Below, piece after piece: positions 5,858 through 14,106 of a stretch of DNA of 28,723 nucleotides. Location of the stretch: contig DASUGR010000029.1 of assembly GCA_036273915.1 (NCBI GenBank), positions 1 through 28,723 on the forward strand, given 5' to 3'. This stretch comes from PLA2 sp036273915. Its GTDB lineage: Bacteria; Planctomycetota; PLA2. The stretch's first letter is position 1. The number at the start of each line of letters is the position of its first letter. The notes below the pieces were generated by a model, which saw only the letters and a program-made list of their open reading frames with translations, was not told where the DNA came from and did no database searches. The translations under genes were made by a program, and so were the position numbers.

Positions 5858-7927
5858 CTACGGGAGATGCGAGAGCGCCTCCTGCACGAAGCCCGCGATG
5901 CGGGGGTCCGTGGCCCAGCCGCTGACGTCGGAGACGGGACCGTAGACCTGCTTCGGGGCGGGGCCGGCGCCGGCCTCCCCCGCCTTCCGCATCCGCTCCA
6001 GCGCCGGGACCGCGTCCGCACCGCCGATGCGGCCGAGCGCCGCGCACGCCGCCGCGGCGAGCGCCTGCGCGTAGGGGAGCGGCTGCTGGTTCTCGCGGTC
6101 GAACCGCACGAGCGGGCCGTCGAGCAGGATCCCGTCGAGCACGGTCGCCGCGATCTGCGCGGCGGCCTTGGGCGGCGCGAGCGTGCCGAGGAGCTCGCAG
6201 GCGCGGGTCATCGTCGGCAGGATCGTCTCCCAGTCGCTCTCCGAGAGCACCCCGCCCTGCGTCCGCTTCGCAAGGTACTCGCCCCGCTTCTTGAGGAAGC
6301 GGATCACCGCGTCGCCGCCGGCGGGGTCGTTGATCTCCCCCACGGCCTCGAGCATCGCGAGGAGCGCGTTGGACTCCTCCTCGACGAGCAGGACGCGGCC
6401 GAGCGTTTCGATCTGGTCCGCCGCCTTCCGCCCGCCGAGCACACGCGCGGCGTAGCGGCGCACGTCGGCGCCCGCGTCCGGTTTGAGCAGGATCTTGGCC
6501 ACGCTCCCCGACGTCTTCGGATCGGAGTGCGCGATCAGCTTCGGAACCGCCTGTTCCGCGACGCCGCCGCCGGTCTTCAGGTCCTTGAGCAGGTCCGAGA
6601 GCGATGCCTCGCCCGCCTCCGCCTCGCCGAGCGGCGGCAGGTACTTCTTCTCGTCGCGCGAGACCTTCCGCTCGAACGAGGAGAGCGGCCGCACCTGCGG
6701 CCTGTACTTCCCCTGCCGGCGCGCGAGCGTCCGGGCGTCGAAAAAGCGGAAGATGTCGTCGACGACCTCCTGCGGAAAATCGTGGCCGCGCTTCGGCAGC
6801 TCCGTGTAGACGAAGTCGGTCCCGCTCCCGACGAGCGTCTGCATCGCCGGGCGCACGCCATCGACCGGGCAGCGCGGGTCGTCGTCGCTGTGGTAGACGT
6901 AGAACCCCGTCCGCGTCTTCTGGAACGCGGGGATCCCGTCGACGCCGAAGGAGGAGGCGGGCGCGATCGCCGCCCACGTCTCCGGCAGCCGCGAGCCCTG
7001 CGCCCACGTCCCGCCGCCGCCCATGCTGTGGCCGACGAGGTAGATGCGGTTCTCGTCGATGTTCCAGAGCGCGAGGATCTCCTCGAGCATCGCGTCGATG
7101 AGCTCGCAGTTGGGCTTCGAGCCCCAGCCGGCCGTCGCCGCGGTCGGGCAGGCGCAGATCCAGCCGCGCGTCTCGCACTGCCGCTGGTAGAAGTTCATGG
7201 CATCGGCGCCGCTGCCGACGACGAGCTTCCCGTCCGCCCCCCCAGCCCCCCCACCATGAAGACCGACGACGAGCGCGGTCGGCAGCAGCGGATCGTAGCT
7301 GTCGGGCACGACGAGCGTGTAGCGGGCGTTCTCCGAGAGCTTGTCGGCGCGGAGCGCGATCGGCCGGTCCTTCTGGTAGCCCTTCCTGTCGTGCGCGGAA
7401 CGCCACGCGCGGCGGAGCGCGCGCTCGCTGAAGGGGAAGTCCGCTTGCGCGCGGATCCGCGCGAGCACGCTCTCGCGCGCCGCCTCGTCCGCCTCGAGGT
7501 ACCCGCGCGCGAGCGCCGTCTGGTCGGTCCAGCTGCCCTTGGGCGCCTTCGCGCCGAGACGCTTCCGCGCGACCTCGCTCGCGGGGTCGAGGCGGAGGAC
7601 GAGCTCGAGCGCGTACTCCTCCTCGTCGCGGAGCTTGCTCGCGGCGCACCAGTCGGCGAGCTCGAGCGCGGCGTCCGCGTCCTTCGCCTGGAGGAGGCGC
7701 CGCTGGAACTCCTGCTCGGGCGGCGGCGTCCTGTCGATCGACTTGACCTTGTCCTTCGGGAAGCGTAGGACGCCGAGCGTCATCCCGGGGAGCGCGGAGT
7801 TGAACGGGTTGACGACGACCTCGGGATCCTCGGCGACGACCGCGCCCTCGATCTTCTTGCCGCTCTTCAGGTGGACGGTGTCCGCGAGGGCGAACGCGGC
7901 AAGGAGCAGGAGCGCGAGCGGGCGCAC
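5858..7927 (-). CDS. Secreted alpha/beta-hydrolase (esterase/PHB-depolymerase type) with C-terminal HEAT repeats
   Basis: A 689-residue exported protein. A signal peptide (1-15, ending ALA) is followed by a small beta domain (HLKSGKKIEGAV to RFPKDKVKSI, 20-65) common at the start of planctomycete secreted proteins, then a helical linker. The hydrolase core spans about 190-400: oxyanion loop LHGGG (223-227), nucleophile elbow GHSMG (299-303, Ser301), acid region HSDDDPRCPV (346-355) and His382 in KRGHDF. The order matches LpqC/feruloyl-esterase-like serine hydrolases. Residues 450-689 are alpha-helical repeats of HEAT type, probably for protein contacts. The GTG start was chosen because it leads straight into the signal sequence; its ribosome binding site is weak. 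The substrate is unknown. Confidence 0.78.
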   Translation of the reverse strand: MRPLALLLLAAFALADTVHLKSGKKIEGAVVAEDPEVVVNPFNSALPGMTLGVLRFPKDKVKSIDRTPPPEQEFQRRLLQAKDADAALELADWCAASKLRDEEEYALELVLRLDPASEVARKRLGAKAPKGSWTDQTALARGYLEADEAARESVLARIRAQADFPFSERALRRAWRSAHDRKGYQKDRPIALRADKLSENARYTLVVPDSYDPLLPTALVVGLHGGGAGGADGKLVVGSGADAMNFYQRQCETRGWICACPTAATAGWGSKPNCELIDAMLEEILALWNIDENRIYLVGHSMGGGGTWAQGSRLPETWAAIAPASSFGVDGIPAFQKTRTGFYVYHSDDDPRCPVDGVRPAMQTLVGSGTDFVYTELPKRGHDFPQEVVDDIFRFFDARTLARRQGKYRPQVRPLSSFERKVSRDEKKYLPPLGEAEAGEASLSDLLKDLKTGGGVAEQAVPKLIAHSDPKTSGSVAKILLKPDAGADVRRYAARVLGGRKAADQIETLGRVLLVEEESNALLAMLEAVGEINDPAGGDAVIRFLKKRGEYLAKRTQGGVLSESDWETILPTMTRACELLGTLAPPKAAAQIAATVLDGILLDGPLVRFDRENQQPLPYAQALAAAACAALGRIGGADAVPALERMRKAGEAGAGPAPKQVYGPVSDVSGWATDPRIAGFVQEALSHLP

Positions 7928-7956
7928 CGCGCCTATCTTAGCGGCAGGAGGCAGGA

Positions 7957-7997
7957 GGGGGTCCGGGGGCGCGGGGAAGCGGAGGGGGCCGGGGGGC
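7957..7997. repeat. Tandem G-tract repeats
   Basis: GGGGGTCCGGGGGC at 7957-7970 and GGGGGCCGGGGGGC at 7984-7997 lie in the 88-base gap between pyrE and the esterase gene. They belong to the dispersed G-tract family described in the findings and could form G-quadruplexes on the plus strand. Confidence 0.55.
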
Positions 7998-8015
7998 GCT
8001 GCGCGGCGGGCGGCG

Positions 8016-8570
8016 CTACCCGCGGAGGTCGGCGAGCCGGAGGAGGCACTGGAACGGGACCGCCTCCCGGGCAAAGGCCTCGGCGGCGCCGGACTCGCGG
8101 TCGACGAGGCCGAAGGCGCCGACGACATCGGCGTTCCACTCCTCGCGCACGCGGGCGACCGCCTTGAGCGCCGAGCCGCCGGTCGAGAACGTGTCCTCGA
8201 CGACGACGACGCGCGGCCTCGGCTTGTCGGGCCGAGGCCCCTCGACCGAGCGTTTCGTCCCGTGGCCCTTCGGCTCCTTGCGTACGAGGAACCCGGCGAG
8301 CGGGCGGCCGAGCTTGCCGACGTGGTGGAGGATCGCGCCCACCATCGGGTCGGCGCCCATCGTCATGCCGCCCACCGCGTCGGGGTTGAGCGGTGCGATG
8401 CGCTCCCAGAGGAGCTCGGCGAGCAGCGCGGAGCCCTCGGCGGAGAGCGTGAAGAGCCGTCCGTCGACGTAGACGTCGGATTTCGCGCCGCTCGCAAGCG
8501 TGAAGTCGCCGAACTGCACCGCGCGCTGCCTGAGGAGGGCCTTGAGGCGCTCGAGTCGCGGGTCGCGCAC
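8016..8570 (-). CDS. pyrE: Orotate phosphoribosyltransferase
   Basis: A 184-residue enzyme of pyrimidine synthesis that joins orotate to PRPP to give orotidine 5'-phosphate. Visible signatures are FTLASGAKSDVYVDGR near the N-terminus, VGGMTMGADPMVGAI, the substrate-contacting FLVRKEPKGHGTK loop and the PRPP-binding motif VVVVEDTFSTGGSAL. Length and motif order fit bacterial PyrE. I chose the GTG at 8570 because the family normally begins shortly before the LASG motif; an upstream ATG at 8612 would add 14 residues with no family counterpart. It stands alone between clpC and the esterase gene, with no other pyr gene nearby. Confidence 0.9.
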   Translation of the reverse strand: MRDPRLERLKALLRQRAVQFGDFTLASGAKSDVYVDGRLFTLSAEGSALLAELLWERIAPLNPDAVGGMTMGADPMVGAILHHVGKLGRPLAGFLVRKEPKGHGTKRSVEGPRPDKPRPRVVVVEDTFSTGGSALKAVARVREEWNADVVGAFGLVDRESGAAEAFAREAVPFQCLLRLADLRG

Positions 8571-8696
8571 GGGGCAAATCCTACCGGGTGCCCCTCCGAA
8601 CCGGCCCCGCATCGGGTTTTCTGCAAGTTGTTAGGCGATCGGAGCCTGGCTCCGTACGGCTAGTATCTGCCCCCCGTGCCCCCCTGCGTCCGAACG
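8571..8696. other. pyrE upstream region with a short palindrome
   Basis: This gap holds GGAGCC-T-GGCTCC (8641-8653) and a C6-GTG-C6 tract (8670-8684). On the minus strand GATACT near 8668-8663 could be a -10 box for pyrE, but no matching -35 box is visible. An operator role for the palindrome is a guess. Confidence 0.3.
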
Positions 8697-8724
8697 AAAA
8701 AAGGGCCCGCCGAAGCGGGCCCTT
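8697..8724 (-). terminator. Rho-independent terminator of clpC
   Basis: AAGGGCCCGC (8701-8710) and GCGGGCCCTT (8715-8724) form a perfect 10-bp stem around CGAA, which is a stable UUCG tetraloop in the minus-strand RNA. Six T residues follow on the minus strand (8702-8697). It lies 22 bases after the clpC stop and is the only textbook intrinsic terminator in the window. Confidence 0.92.
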
Positions 8725-8745
8725 GAGGTTCGTCGGATCCGAGGA

Positions 8746-11214
8746 TCAGCCGACCGGAGCGGGCTCCGGCTTCTTCTCCTTGAACACGAGGCCCGTCTCG
8801 CCCTTGTCCACGAGGATCTCCGCGCCCTCGGGGAAGCGGCCGGCGAGCAGGTTCTCAGACAGCGGGTCCTCGACCAGGCGCTCGACGGCGCGACGCAGCG
8901 GCCGCGCGCCGAACTCCGGGTTGTACCCCTGGTCGATGATGAACTCCTTCGCGCCGTCGGTGAGGACGAGCGTGTGCCCCTTGGCGCCGATGCGCTCGCG
9001 GACGTGGGCCAGCTCGATGTCGATGATGCTCTTCAGGTCCTCGCGGGTGAGCGGGCGGAAGAAGATGATGTCGTCGACGCGGTTCAGGAACTCCGGCCGG
9101 AAGTGCTTCTCGAGCTCCTCCTTGAGCATGGACCGCATCTTCTCGTGCGACACGTCGTCGCCGCCGCGGCGGAAGCCGAGCGACTCCTGCTTGGAGAGCC
9201 GCTCCGCCCCGATGTTCGAGGTCATGATGATGATCGTGTTCTTGAAGTCGATCTGGCGGCCGTAGGAGTCGGTGAGGCGTCCCTCCTCCATGATCTGGAG
9301 GAGCATGTTGAAGGCGTCGTGGTGGGCCTTCTCGATCTCGTCGAAGAGGACCACGCTGTACGGGCGGCGGCGGACCTTCTCGGTGAGCTGGCCGCCCTCT
9401 TCGTAGCCGACGTACCCCGGCGGGGCGCCGACGAGCCGGCTGACGTTGTGCTTCTCCATGTACTCGGACATGTCGATCTGGATCAGGGACTCCTCGGCCC
9501 CGAACATGAACTTCGCGAGCGCCTTCGCGAGGTGCGTCTTGCCGACGCCCGTGGGGCCGATGAAGATGAAGCTGCCCATCGGGCGCTTCGGGTCCTTGAG
9601 CCCCGCGCGGGCGCGCCGGACCGCCTTCGCGATCGAGCGGATCGCGTCGTCCTGCGAGACGACCGACCTGTGGAGCTCGTCCTCCATCTTGAGGAGCCGC
9701 TCCGCCTCGCCGCTCTCGAGCCGCGTGAGCGGGATGCCGGTCATCCGGGAGACGGTCTCCTGGATGATGTCGACGTCGACCTTGACGTCCATCTCGCGGC
9801 TCTTCTCGCGCCACTCCTTGAGCTGCGACTCCTTCTGCTTCCTGAGCTTGCAGACCTGGTCGCGGAGCTTCGCGGCGCGCTCGAAGTCCTGGTTGCCGAC
9901 CGCCTCCTCCTTCTCGGTGTCGAGCTTGGCGATGTCGCCCTCGATGTCCTTCAGGTCGGGCGGCGTCGTCATCGCGGAGAGGCGGACACGCGCGCCGGCC
10001 TCGTCCATGACGTCGATCGCCTTGTCCGGCAGGTAGCGGCCGGGGATGTAGCGGGACGAGAGGTCGACCGACTCGGCGAGCGCCGCGTCGGTGTAGCGCA
10101 CGCGGTGGTGGACCTCGTACTTCTCGCGGAGCCCCTTGAGGATCGCGAGCGCCTCGTCCTTGCTGGGCGGCTCGACGAGGATCTGCTGGAAACGGCGCTC
10201 GAGCGCGCCGTCCTTCTCGATGTACTTCCGGTACTCGTCGAGGGTCGTCGCGCCGATGCACTGCACCTCGCCGCGCGAGAGCGCGGGCTTCAAGACGTTG
10301 CTCGCGTCGATCGCCCCCTCCGCACCCCCCGCTCCGACCAGCGTGTGCAGCTCGTCGATGAAGAGGATCACGTTCTTCGAGCGGCGCACCTCGGTCATGA
10401 CCGCCTTGATGCGCTCCTCGAACTGGCCGCGGTACTTCGTGCCGGCGACCATCATGGCGAGATCGAGCACGACGATCCGCTTGTTCCGCAGGATCTCCGG
10501 GACCTCGCCCTTGACGATGCGCTGTGCGAGCCCCTCGACGATCGCGGTCTTGCCGACGCCCGCCTCGCCGATGAGGACGGGGTTGTTCTTCGTGCGGCGC
10601 GAGAGGATCTGCATGACCCGCTCGATCTCGGGCTCGCGCCCGATGACCGGGTCGAGCTTGTTCTCGCGGGCGAGCTCGGTCAGGTCGCGGCCGAACGCGT
10701 CGAGCGCCGGCGTCTTCGACTTGGTGTTCTGCTGCTGGGCCGGCTCCGCCTCCTCCTCGGTCTCCTGTCCCTGCACCTCGGCGCCGAGGAGCTCGAGCAC
10801 CTCCTCGCGGACGTCCTCGAGGCGCACGTTCAGGTTCTGGAGGACCTGGGCCGCGATGCCCTCCTGCTCCCGGATGAGGCCGAGAAGCAGGTGCTCCGTC
10901 CCGATGTAGTTGTGGCCGAGGTTGCTCGCCTCCTCGAGGGCCAGCTCGAGCACCTTCTTCGCGCGGGGCGTGAAGGGGAGCTGCCCCATCGTGACCATCG
11001 TGGTCCCGTGGGAAACGAGCTTCTCGATCTCCTGGCGGATCCGCTTGGGATCCACGTCCAGGTTCTTGAGGACATCGGCGGCGACACCGCTCCCCTCCTG
11101 GATGAGGCCGAGGAGGATGTGTTCGGTGCCGATATAGTCGTGGTTGAAGCGCTGGGCCTCCTGGCGGGCGAGTCCCATCACCTTCCGGGCTCTGTCAGTG
11201 AAGCGGTCAAACAT
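8746..11214 (-). CDS. clpC: ClpC AAA+ unfoldase of the Clp protease
   Basis: An 822-residue ATPase that unfolds substrates and feeds them to ClpP. Domains in order: two Clp N repeats (4-145); first AAA+ domain with Walker A GEAGVGKT (216-223) and Walker B VILFIDE (282-288); a middle domain with a UVR-like segment (FERAAKLRDQVCKLRKQ, 444-460); second AAA+ domain with Walker A GPTGVGKT (553-560) and VVLFDE; an LGF motif (679-681) at the ClpP-docking loop position; and the C-terminal small domain. Arg4, Thr6, Glu31 and Glu107 correspond by position to phospho-arginine-contacting residues of Bacillus ClpC. The ATG has GGAGA 5 bases upstream. A terminator follows the gene. No clpP is in the window. 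Confidence 0.95.
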   Translation of the reverse strand: MFDRFTDRARKVMGLARQEAQRFNHDYIGTEHILLGLIQEGSGVAADVLKNLDVDPKRIRQEIEKLVSHGTTMVTMGQLPFTPRAKKVLELALEEASNLGHNYIGTEHLLLGLIREQEGIAAQVLQNLNVRLEDVREEVLELLGAEVQGQETEEEAEPAQQQNTKSKTPALDAFGRDLTELARENKLDPVIGREPEIERVMQILSRRTKNNPVLIGEAGVGKTAIVEGLAQRIVKGEVPEILRNKRIVVLDLAMMVAGTKYRGQFEERIKAVMTEVRRSKNVILFIDELHTLVGAGGAEGAIDASNVLKPALSRGEVQCIGATTLDEYRKYIEKDGALERRFQQILVEPPSKDEALAILKGLREKYEVHHRVRYTDAALAESVDLSSRYIPGRYLPDKAIDVMDEAGARVRLSAMTTPPDLKDIEGDIAKLDTEKEEAVGNQDFERAAKLRDQVCKLRKQKESQLKEWREKSREMDVKVDVDIIQETVSRMTGIPLTRLESGEAERLLKMEDELHRSVVSQDDAIRSIAKAVRRARAGLKDPKRPMGSFIFIGPTGVGKTHLAKALAKFMFGAEESLIQIDMSEYMEKHNVSRLVGAPPGYVGYEEGGQLTEKVRRRPYSVVLFDEIEKAHHDAFNMLLQIMEEGRLTDSYGRQIDFKNTIIIMTSNIGAERLSKQESLGFRRGGDDVSHEKMRSMLKEELEKHFRPEFLNRVDDIIFFRPLTREDLKSIIDIELAHVRERIGAKGHTLVLTDGAKEFIIDQGYNPEFGARPLRRAVERLVEDPLSENLLAGRFPEGAEILVDKGETGLVFKEKKPEPAPVG

Positions 11215-11493
11215 CGCTGTCTCCGAGGCTGATGCCCATGTCTATCACGGGTCTCTGCGCATCTAGGAGCGAACCCCATACCGGAGCGCGATCCGAGACG
11301 CTTCCTCCTAGAGTCTATCGGACGATTTCCGTCCCAGCAGCTTAAGGCCCGGTCGGACAAGGGGTTAGCATCGCTTCGAACGCGGTCCGATTTTTCTTTT
11401 CCGGGCGCTTTCCCGCTACGAGTCCTGTCAAAAAGACACATCGCTTGTGGACACGTCCACATCGCGCGGCACAGCATTGGACCGCTCGGGGCG
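11215..11493 (-). promoter_or_regulatory. Leader region of clpC with two inverted repeats
   Basis: This 279-base gap separates clpC from the Clp N-domain gene. It contains TGTC-AAAAA-GACA (11426-11438) and TGTGGAC-AC-GTCCACA (11446-11461), two adjacent inverted repeats that could be operator sites or small hairpins. On the minus strand TTGACA (within 11435-11429) is a good -35 box, but I see no -10 box at the right distance. Neither a CIRCE element nor the tandem heptads of a CtsR box is present. The region suggests that clpC has its own control in addition to read-through from mcsA. Confidence 0.4.
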
Positions 11494-12879
11494 TCACCGG
11501 GAGGTCATTTCGGGGGGGGCTGGGGGGCCGGGATCGATCGCTTGCCAGAGCGCCTGAACGGTGACGCCGAGTGATGCGAGCACCTGCGCGGCGGTGCCGT
11601 GGCCCTCGCGGACGAGACCGAGCAGCAGGTGCTCCTCGCCGATCCACGCGTGGTCGTGGGCATCCGCCTCCGCGAGCGCGAGTTCGAGTGCCGTCTTTAC
11701 GGATGGCGTGAAGGGGAGCTGGCCGGCGGCATCCCACGCGTTGCCCCGGGTCATGCGCTTCTCGGTCTCTTGGCGCACGCGCTCGGGATCGACGCCCAGC
11801 TTCCGGAGCAGCCGGGTTGCCGCGCGGCGGCGGGCGAGAAGACCGAGCAGCACGTGCTCGGTGCCGATGGTGTCGTGCTGGAAGCGCTGCGCCTCGAGCC
11901 GGGCGAGGCCCATCGCGTTCCGGTTGTCGCCCGACATGCGTCCAATCGGATCCGGCGCCGGGTGCTCCGGCATCCGGGGGCCGCCCGAGTCCTCGTCGCG
12001 CGGGCGCGGCGGGGCGGCGGCGAGGACGGTCTCCGGGTCGAGGTCATTCGCCAGCAGCACGCGCGCAGCGATCCCCTCCTTCTCCCGCAGGAGGCCGGCC
12101 AGCAGGTGGGGGACGTCGACGCGCGTGGCCCCGCCGTCGCGGGCCGCGAGGAACGCGTGGTCGACAGCCACCCTCGCCCCGGGCGTCAGGGCCACCGGCG
12201 CCTTCGGGATCACGGCGGTGCCCGCCTGCATGTGCTTCACCACCTCGGCGCGGAGCCTGCCGAGGAGCAGGTTCGCGAGCGTTCCGCCCCCGGACCCCCC
12301 GTCGATGATCCCGAGCAGGATGTGCTCGGTGTCGATTGCCTCATGCTGCTCGTGGTGGGCGATGAGCGACGCGAGGTCCATCGCCTCGCGGGCGGGCGCG
12401 GTCAGCGGGCCCGGCTCGTCGACCGGCTCCGCGCCCTCGTCATCGTGGCCGAGCAGTTCGCGGACCTCCTCGCGGACGTCCTCCACGAGGAGGTTCAGGC
12501 TCCGCAGCGCCTGTCCGGCTATCCCCTTCTCCTCGCGGACGAGGCCGAGGAGCAGATGCTCCGTCCCGATGTAGTTGTGGCCGAGGCGCTGCGCCTCCTC
12601 GAGGACCAGCTCGAGCACCTTCTTCGCGCGGGGCGTGAAGGGGAGCTGCCCCATCGTGACCATCGTGGTCCCGTGGGAAACGAGCTTCTCGATCTCCTGG
12701 CGGATCCGCTTGGGGTCCACGTCCAGGTTCTTGAGGACGTCAGCGGCGACCCCGCTCCCCTCCTGGATGAGACCGAGGAGGATGTGCTCGGTGCCGATAT
12801 AGTCGTGGTTGAAGCGCTGGGCCTCCTGCCGGGAGAGCCCCATCACCTTGCGCGCGCGGTCCGTGAAGCGGTCGAACAT
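11494..12879 (-). CDS. Six-repeat Clp N-domain-only protein (no ATPase)
   Basis: A 461-residue protein made of three pairs of Clp N repeats: 4-69, 80-145, 159-222, 230-290, 319-378 and 390-449. It has no Walker motifs. Residues 1-91 differ from ClpC at one position (Ser16 for Ala). The first pair keeps Arg4, Thr6, Glu31, Thr82 and Glu107, the positions that bind phospho-arginine in Bacillus ClpC. Later repeats have Glu185, Pro257 (lost), Glu341 and Glu417. Linkers are acidic or Gly/Pro-rich, and the GGSGGG turn at 194-199 is encoded by a G-tract repeat. The gene lies between mcsB and clpC on the same strand. Single-pair N-domain proteins are known (mycobacterial ClpC2, plant ClpT); six repeats next to the arginine kinase suggest a reader, sponge or adaptor. 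The start has no clear ribosome binding site. Confidence 0.88.
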   Translation of the reverse strand: MFDRFTDRARKVMGLSRQEAQRFNHDYIGTEHILLGLIQEGSGVAADVLKNLDVDPKRIRQEIEKLVSHGTTMVTMGQLPFTPRAKKVLELVLEEAQRLGHNYIGTEHLLLGLVREEKGIAGQALRSLNLLVEDVREEVRELLGHDDEGAEPVDEPGPLTAPAREAMDLASLIAHHEQHEAIDTEHILLGIIDGGSGGGTLANLLLGRLRAEVVKHMQAGTAVIPKAPVALTPGARVAVDHAFLAARDGGATRVDVPHLLAGLLREKEGIAARVLLANDLDPETVLAAAPPRPRDEDSGGPRMPEHPAPDPIGRMSGDNRNAMGLARLEAQRFQHDTIGTEHVLLGLLARRRAATRLLRKLGVDPERVRQETEKRMTRGNAWDAAGQLPFTPSVKTALELALAEADAHDHAWIGEEHLLLGLVREGHGTAAQVLASLGVTVQALWQAIDPGPPAPPEMTSR

Positions 12880-12924
12880 CCCCGGGTCATTCTAGCGCCC
12901 CCGGAGCCCCCCCCTGCCTCCGGA

Positions 12925-12947
12925 ACTGCGGACCCCAATGCCGCAGT
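12925..12947 (-). other. Hairpin between mcsB and the Clp N-domain gene
   Basis: ACTGCGG (12925-12931) and CCGCAGT (12941-12947) form a perfect 7-bp stem with a 9-base loop in the 131-base gap. There is no T run. It could cap or attenuate the mcsA-mcsB message before the next gene. Confidence 0.35.
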
Positions 12948-13010
12948 CGACGGTCGCAACCCTAGTCCTGCCAGCCAGTTAGGCAAGCCAGGTGGCTTAT
13001 GGGATACAGC

Positions 13011-14063
13011 CTAGATGTGGAGGTGCTTGCGGATGAAGTCCGCGCGGGCGGCGTCGCGCTCGCCCGGCGTCAGGTCGCGCTTCTCGAGACGCTGCAGGTG
13101 CGCCGGCTGCGTCAGGATGAAGAGCTCGTTCACCGTCGCCATGTCCACGTCCGCGAGCAGGCCGAGGTTCACGCCGAGGCGCACGTGCGACAAGAGGTCC
13201 ATCGTCTCCTCGGACGAGATCGTCCGCGCCGCCTTCAGCGTGCCGAACGCGCGCCAGATCTTGTCCTCGAGCCGCAGCCGGTCCTTGTCGAGCAGGTGCT
13301 CCCGCACCGCCCGCTCGTACGCCACGATCTTCGGCACCACGCGGTCGAGCAGGTCGAGGATCTCCTCCTCGCTCTTCCCGAGCGTGATCTGGTTCGAGAT
13401 CTGGTAGAAGTCGCCCGACGCCTGCGTCCCCTCGCCGTAGAAGCCCCGGACCGCGAGGTTGATCTTCGTGACCGACGAGAAGACCTTGTCGATCTGCTTC
13501 GTGAAGACGAGCGCCGGCAGGTGGAACATCACCGACGCCCGCATCCCCGTTCCCACGTTGGTCGGGCACGCGGTCAGGAAGCCGAACTCGCTCGAGAACG
13601 CGAACTCCAGCTCCCGGTCGAGCTGGTCGTCCAGCCACTGGAGGTCCTGGTAGGCGTCGTGGACCTGGAATCCCGCCCGGATGGCCTGGATCCGCAGGTG
13701 GTCCTCCTCGTTGACCATCACCGCGAGCATCTCGCTCCGGTTGAAGAGGACGCCACGGTCCCCCGAGCCGTTCGCGAGCTCGCGCGAGATCAGGTGCCGC
13801 TCCAGGAGGAAGCGGTTCGTCATCTCGTTCATCGTGTCGAGCTCGACGTAGAGATGGCCGTTGTCGCCGAGACCGAGCTTGTCGAGCGCCCGCCGGACGA
13901 GGAGGTGGATCTCCCCCCGCTCCGCGTCGCTTGCCCGGGTCAGGAACGGGAAACGGGCGAGGTTCCTCGCAAGGCGCACGCGGCTCGAGATGACGATGTC
14001 GCTCTCGGGGCCGATGCCCTTCAGCCACTCGCCGCTCTGCCCGATCAGCTCGTCCAAGTTCAC
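13011..14063 (-). CDS. mcsB: Protein arginine kinase McsB
   Basis: A 350-residue member of the phosphagen-kinase fold that phosphorylates arginine side chains on proteins, marking them for ClpC. It shows ISSRVRLARNL (25-35), NEEDHLR (118-124), the catalytic loop LTACPTNVGTGMRAS with Cys166, and a C-terminal RDAARA (336-341). The last matches the RDxxRA site through which McsB senses its own phospho-arginine. All key residues for activity are present and the length is normal for the family. The GTG start has GGAGAAGG just upstream; there is no alternative in frame. It follows mcsA by 43 bases, as in Firmicutes, but no ctsR repressor gene accompanies the pair. Confidence 0.95.
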   Translation of the reverse strand: MNLDELIGQSGEWLKGIGPESDIVISSRVRLARNLARFPFLTRASDAERGEIHLLVRRALDKLGLGDNGHLYVELDTMNEMTNRFLLERHLISRELANGSGDRGVLFNRSEMLAVMVNEEDHLRIQAIRAGFQVHDAYQDLQWLDDQLDRELEFAFSSEFGFLTACPTNVGTGMRASVMFHLPALVFTKQIDKVFSSVTKINLAVRGFYGEGTQASGDFYQISNQITLGKSEEEILDLLDRVVPKIVAYERAVREHLLDKDRLRLEDKIWRAFGTLKAARTISSEETMDLLSHVRLGVNLGLLADVDMATVNELFILTQPAHLQRLEKRDLTPGERDAARADFIRKHLHI

Positions 14064-14088
14064 GATGCCTTCTCCATCGGCTGTGCCG

Positions 14089-14102
14089 GGGGGTGTTCCC
14101 CC
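14089..14102 (-). other. Small GC hairpin between mcsA and mcsB
   Basis: GGGGG (14089-14093) and CCCCC (14098-14102) pair around TGTT in the 43-base gap between the two genes. It could tune the ratio of McsA to McsB, but this is speculative. Confidence 0.35.
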
Positions 14103-14106
14103 AGGT

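Noticed and set aside
5429..7768. Long open plus-strand frame opposite the esterase gene
   Set aside because: Same shadow-frame composition; the opposite strand carries a clear signal peptide and catalytic motifs.
8974..11232. Long open plus-strand frame opposite clpC
   Set aside because: It mirrors ClpC codons in low-complexity form and has no motif of its own.
11215..11493. CIRCE or CtsR operator before clpC
   Set aside because: Neither the TTAGCACTC-N9-GAGTGCTAA pattern nor tandem GGTCAAA-type heptads is present; TGTCAAAAAGACA is only superficially similar.
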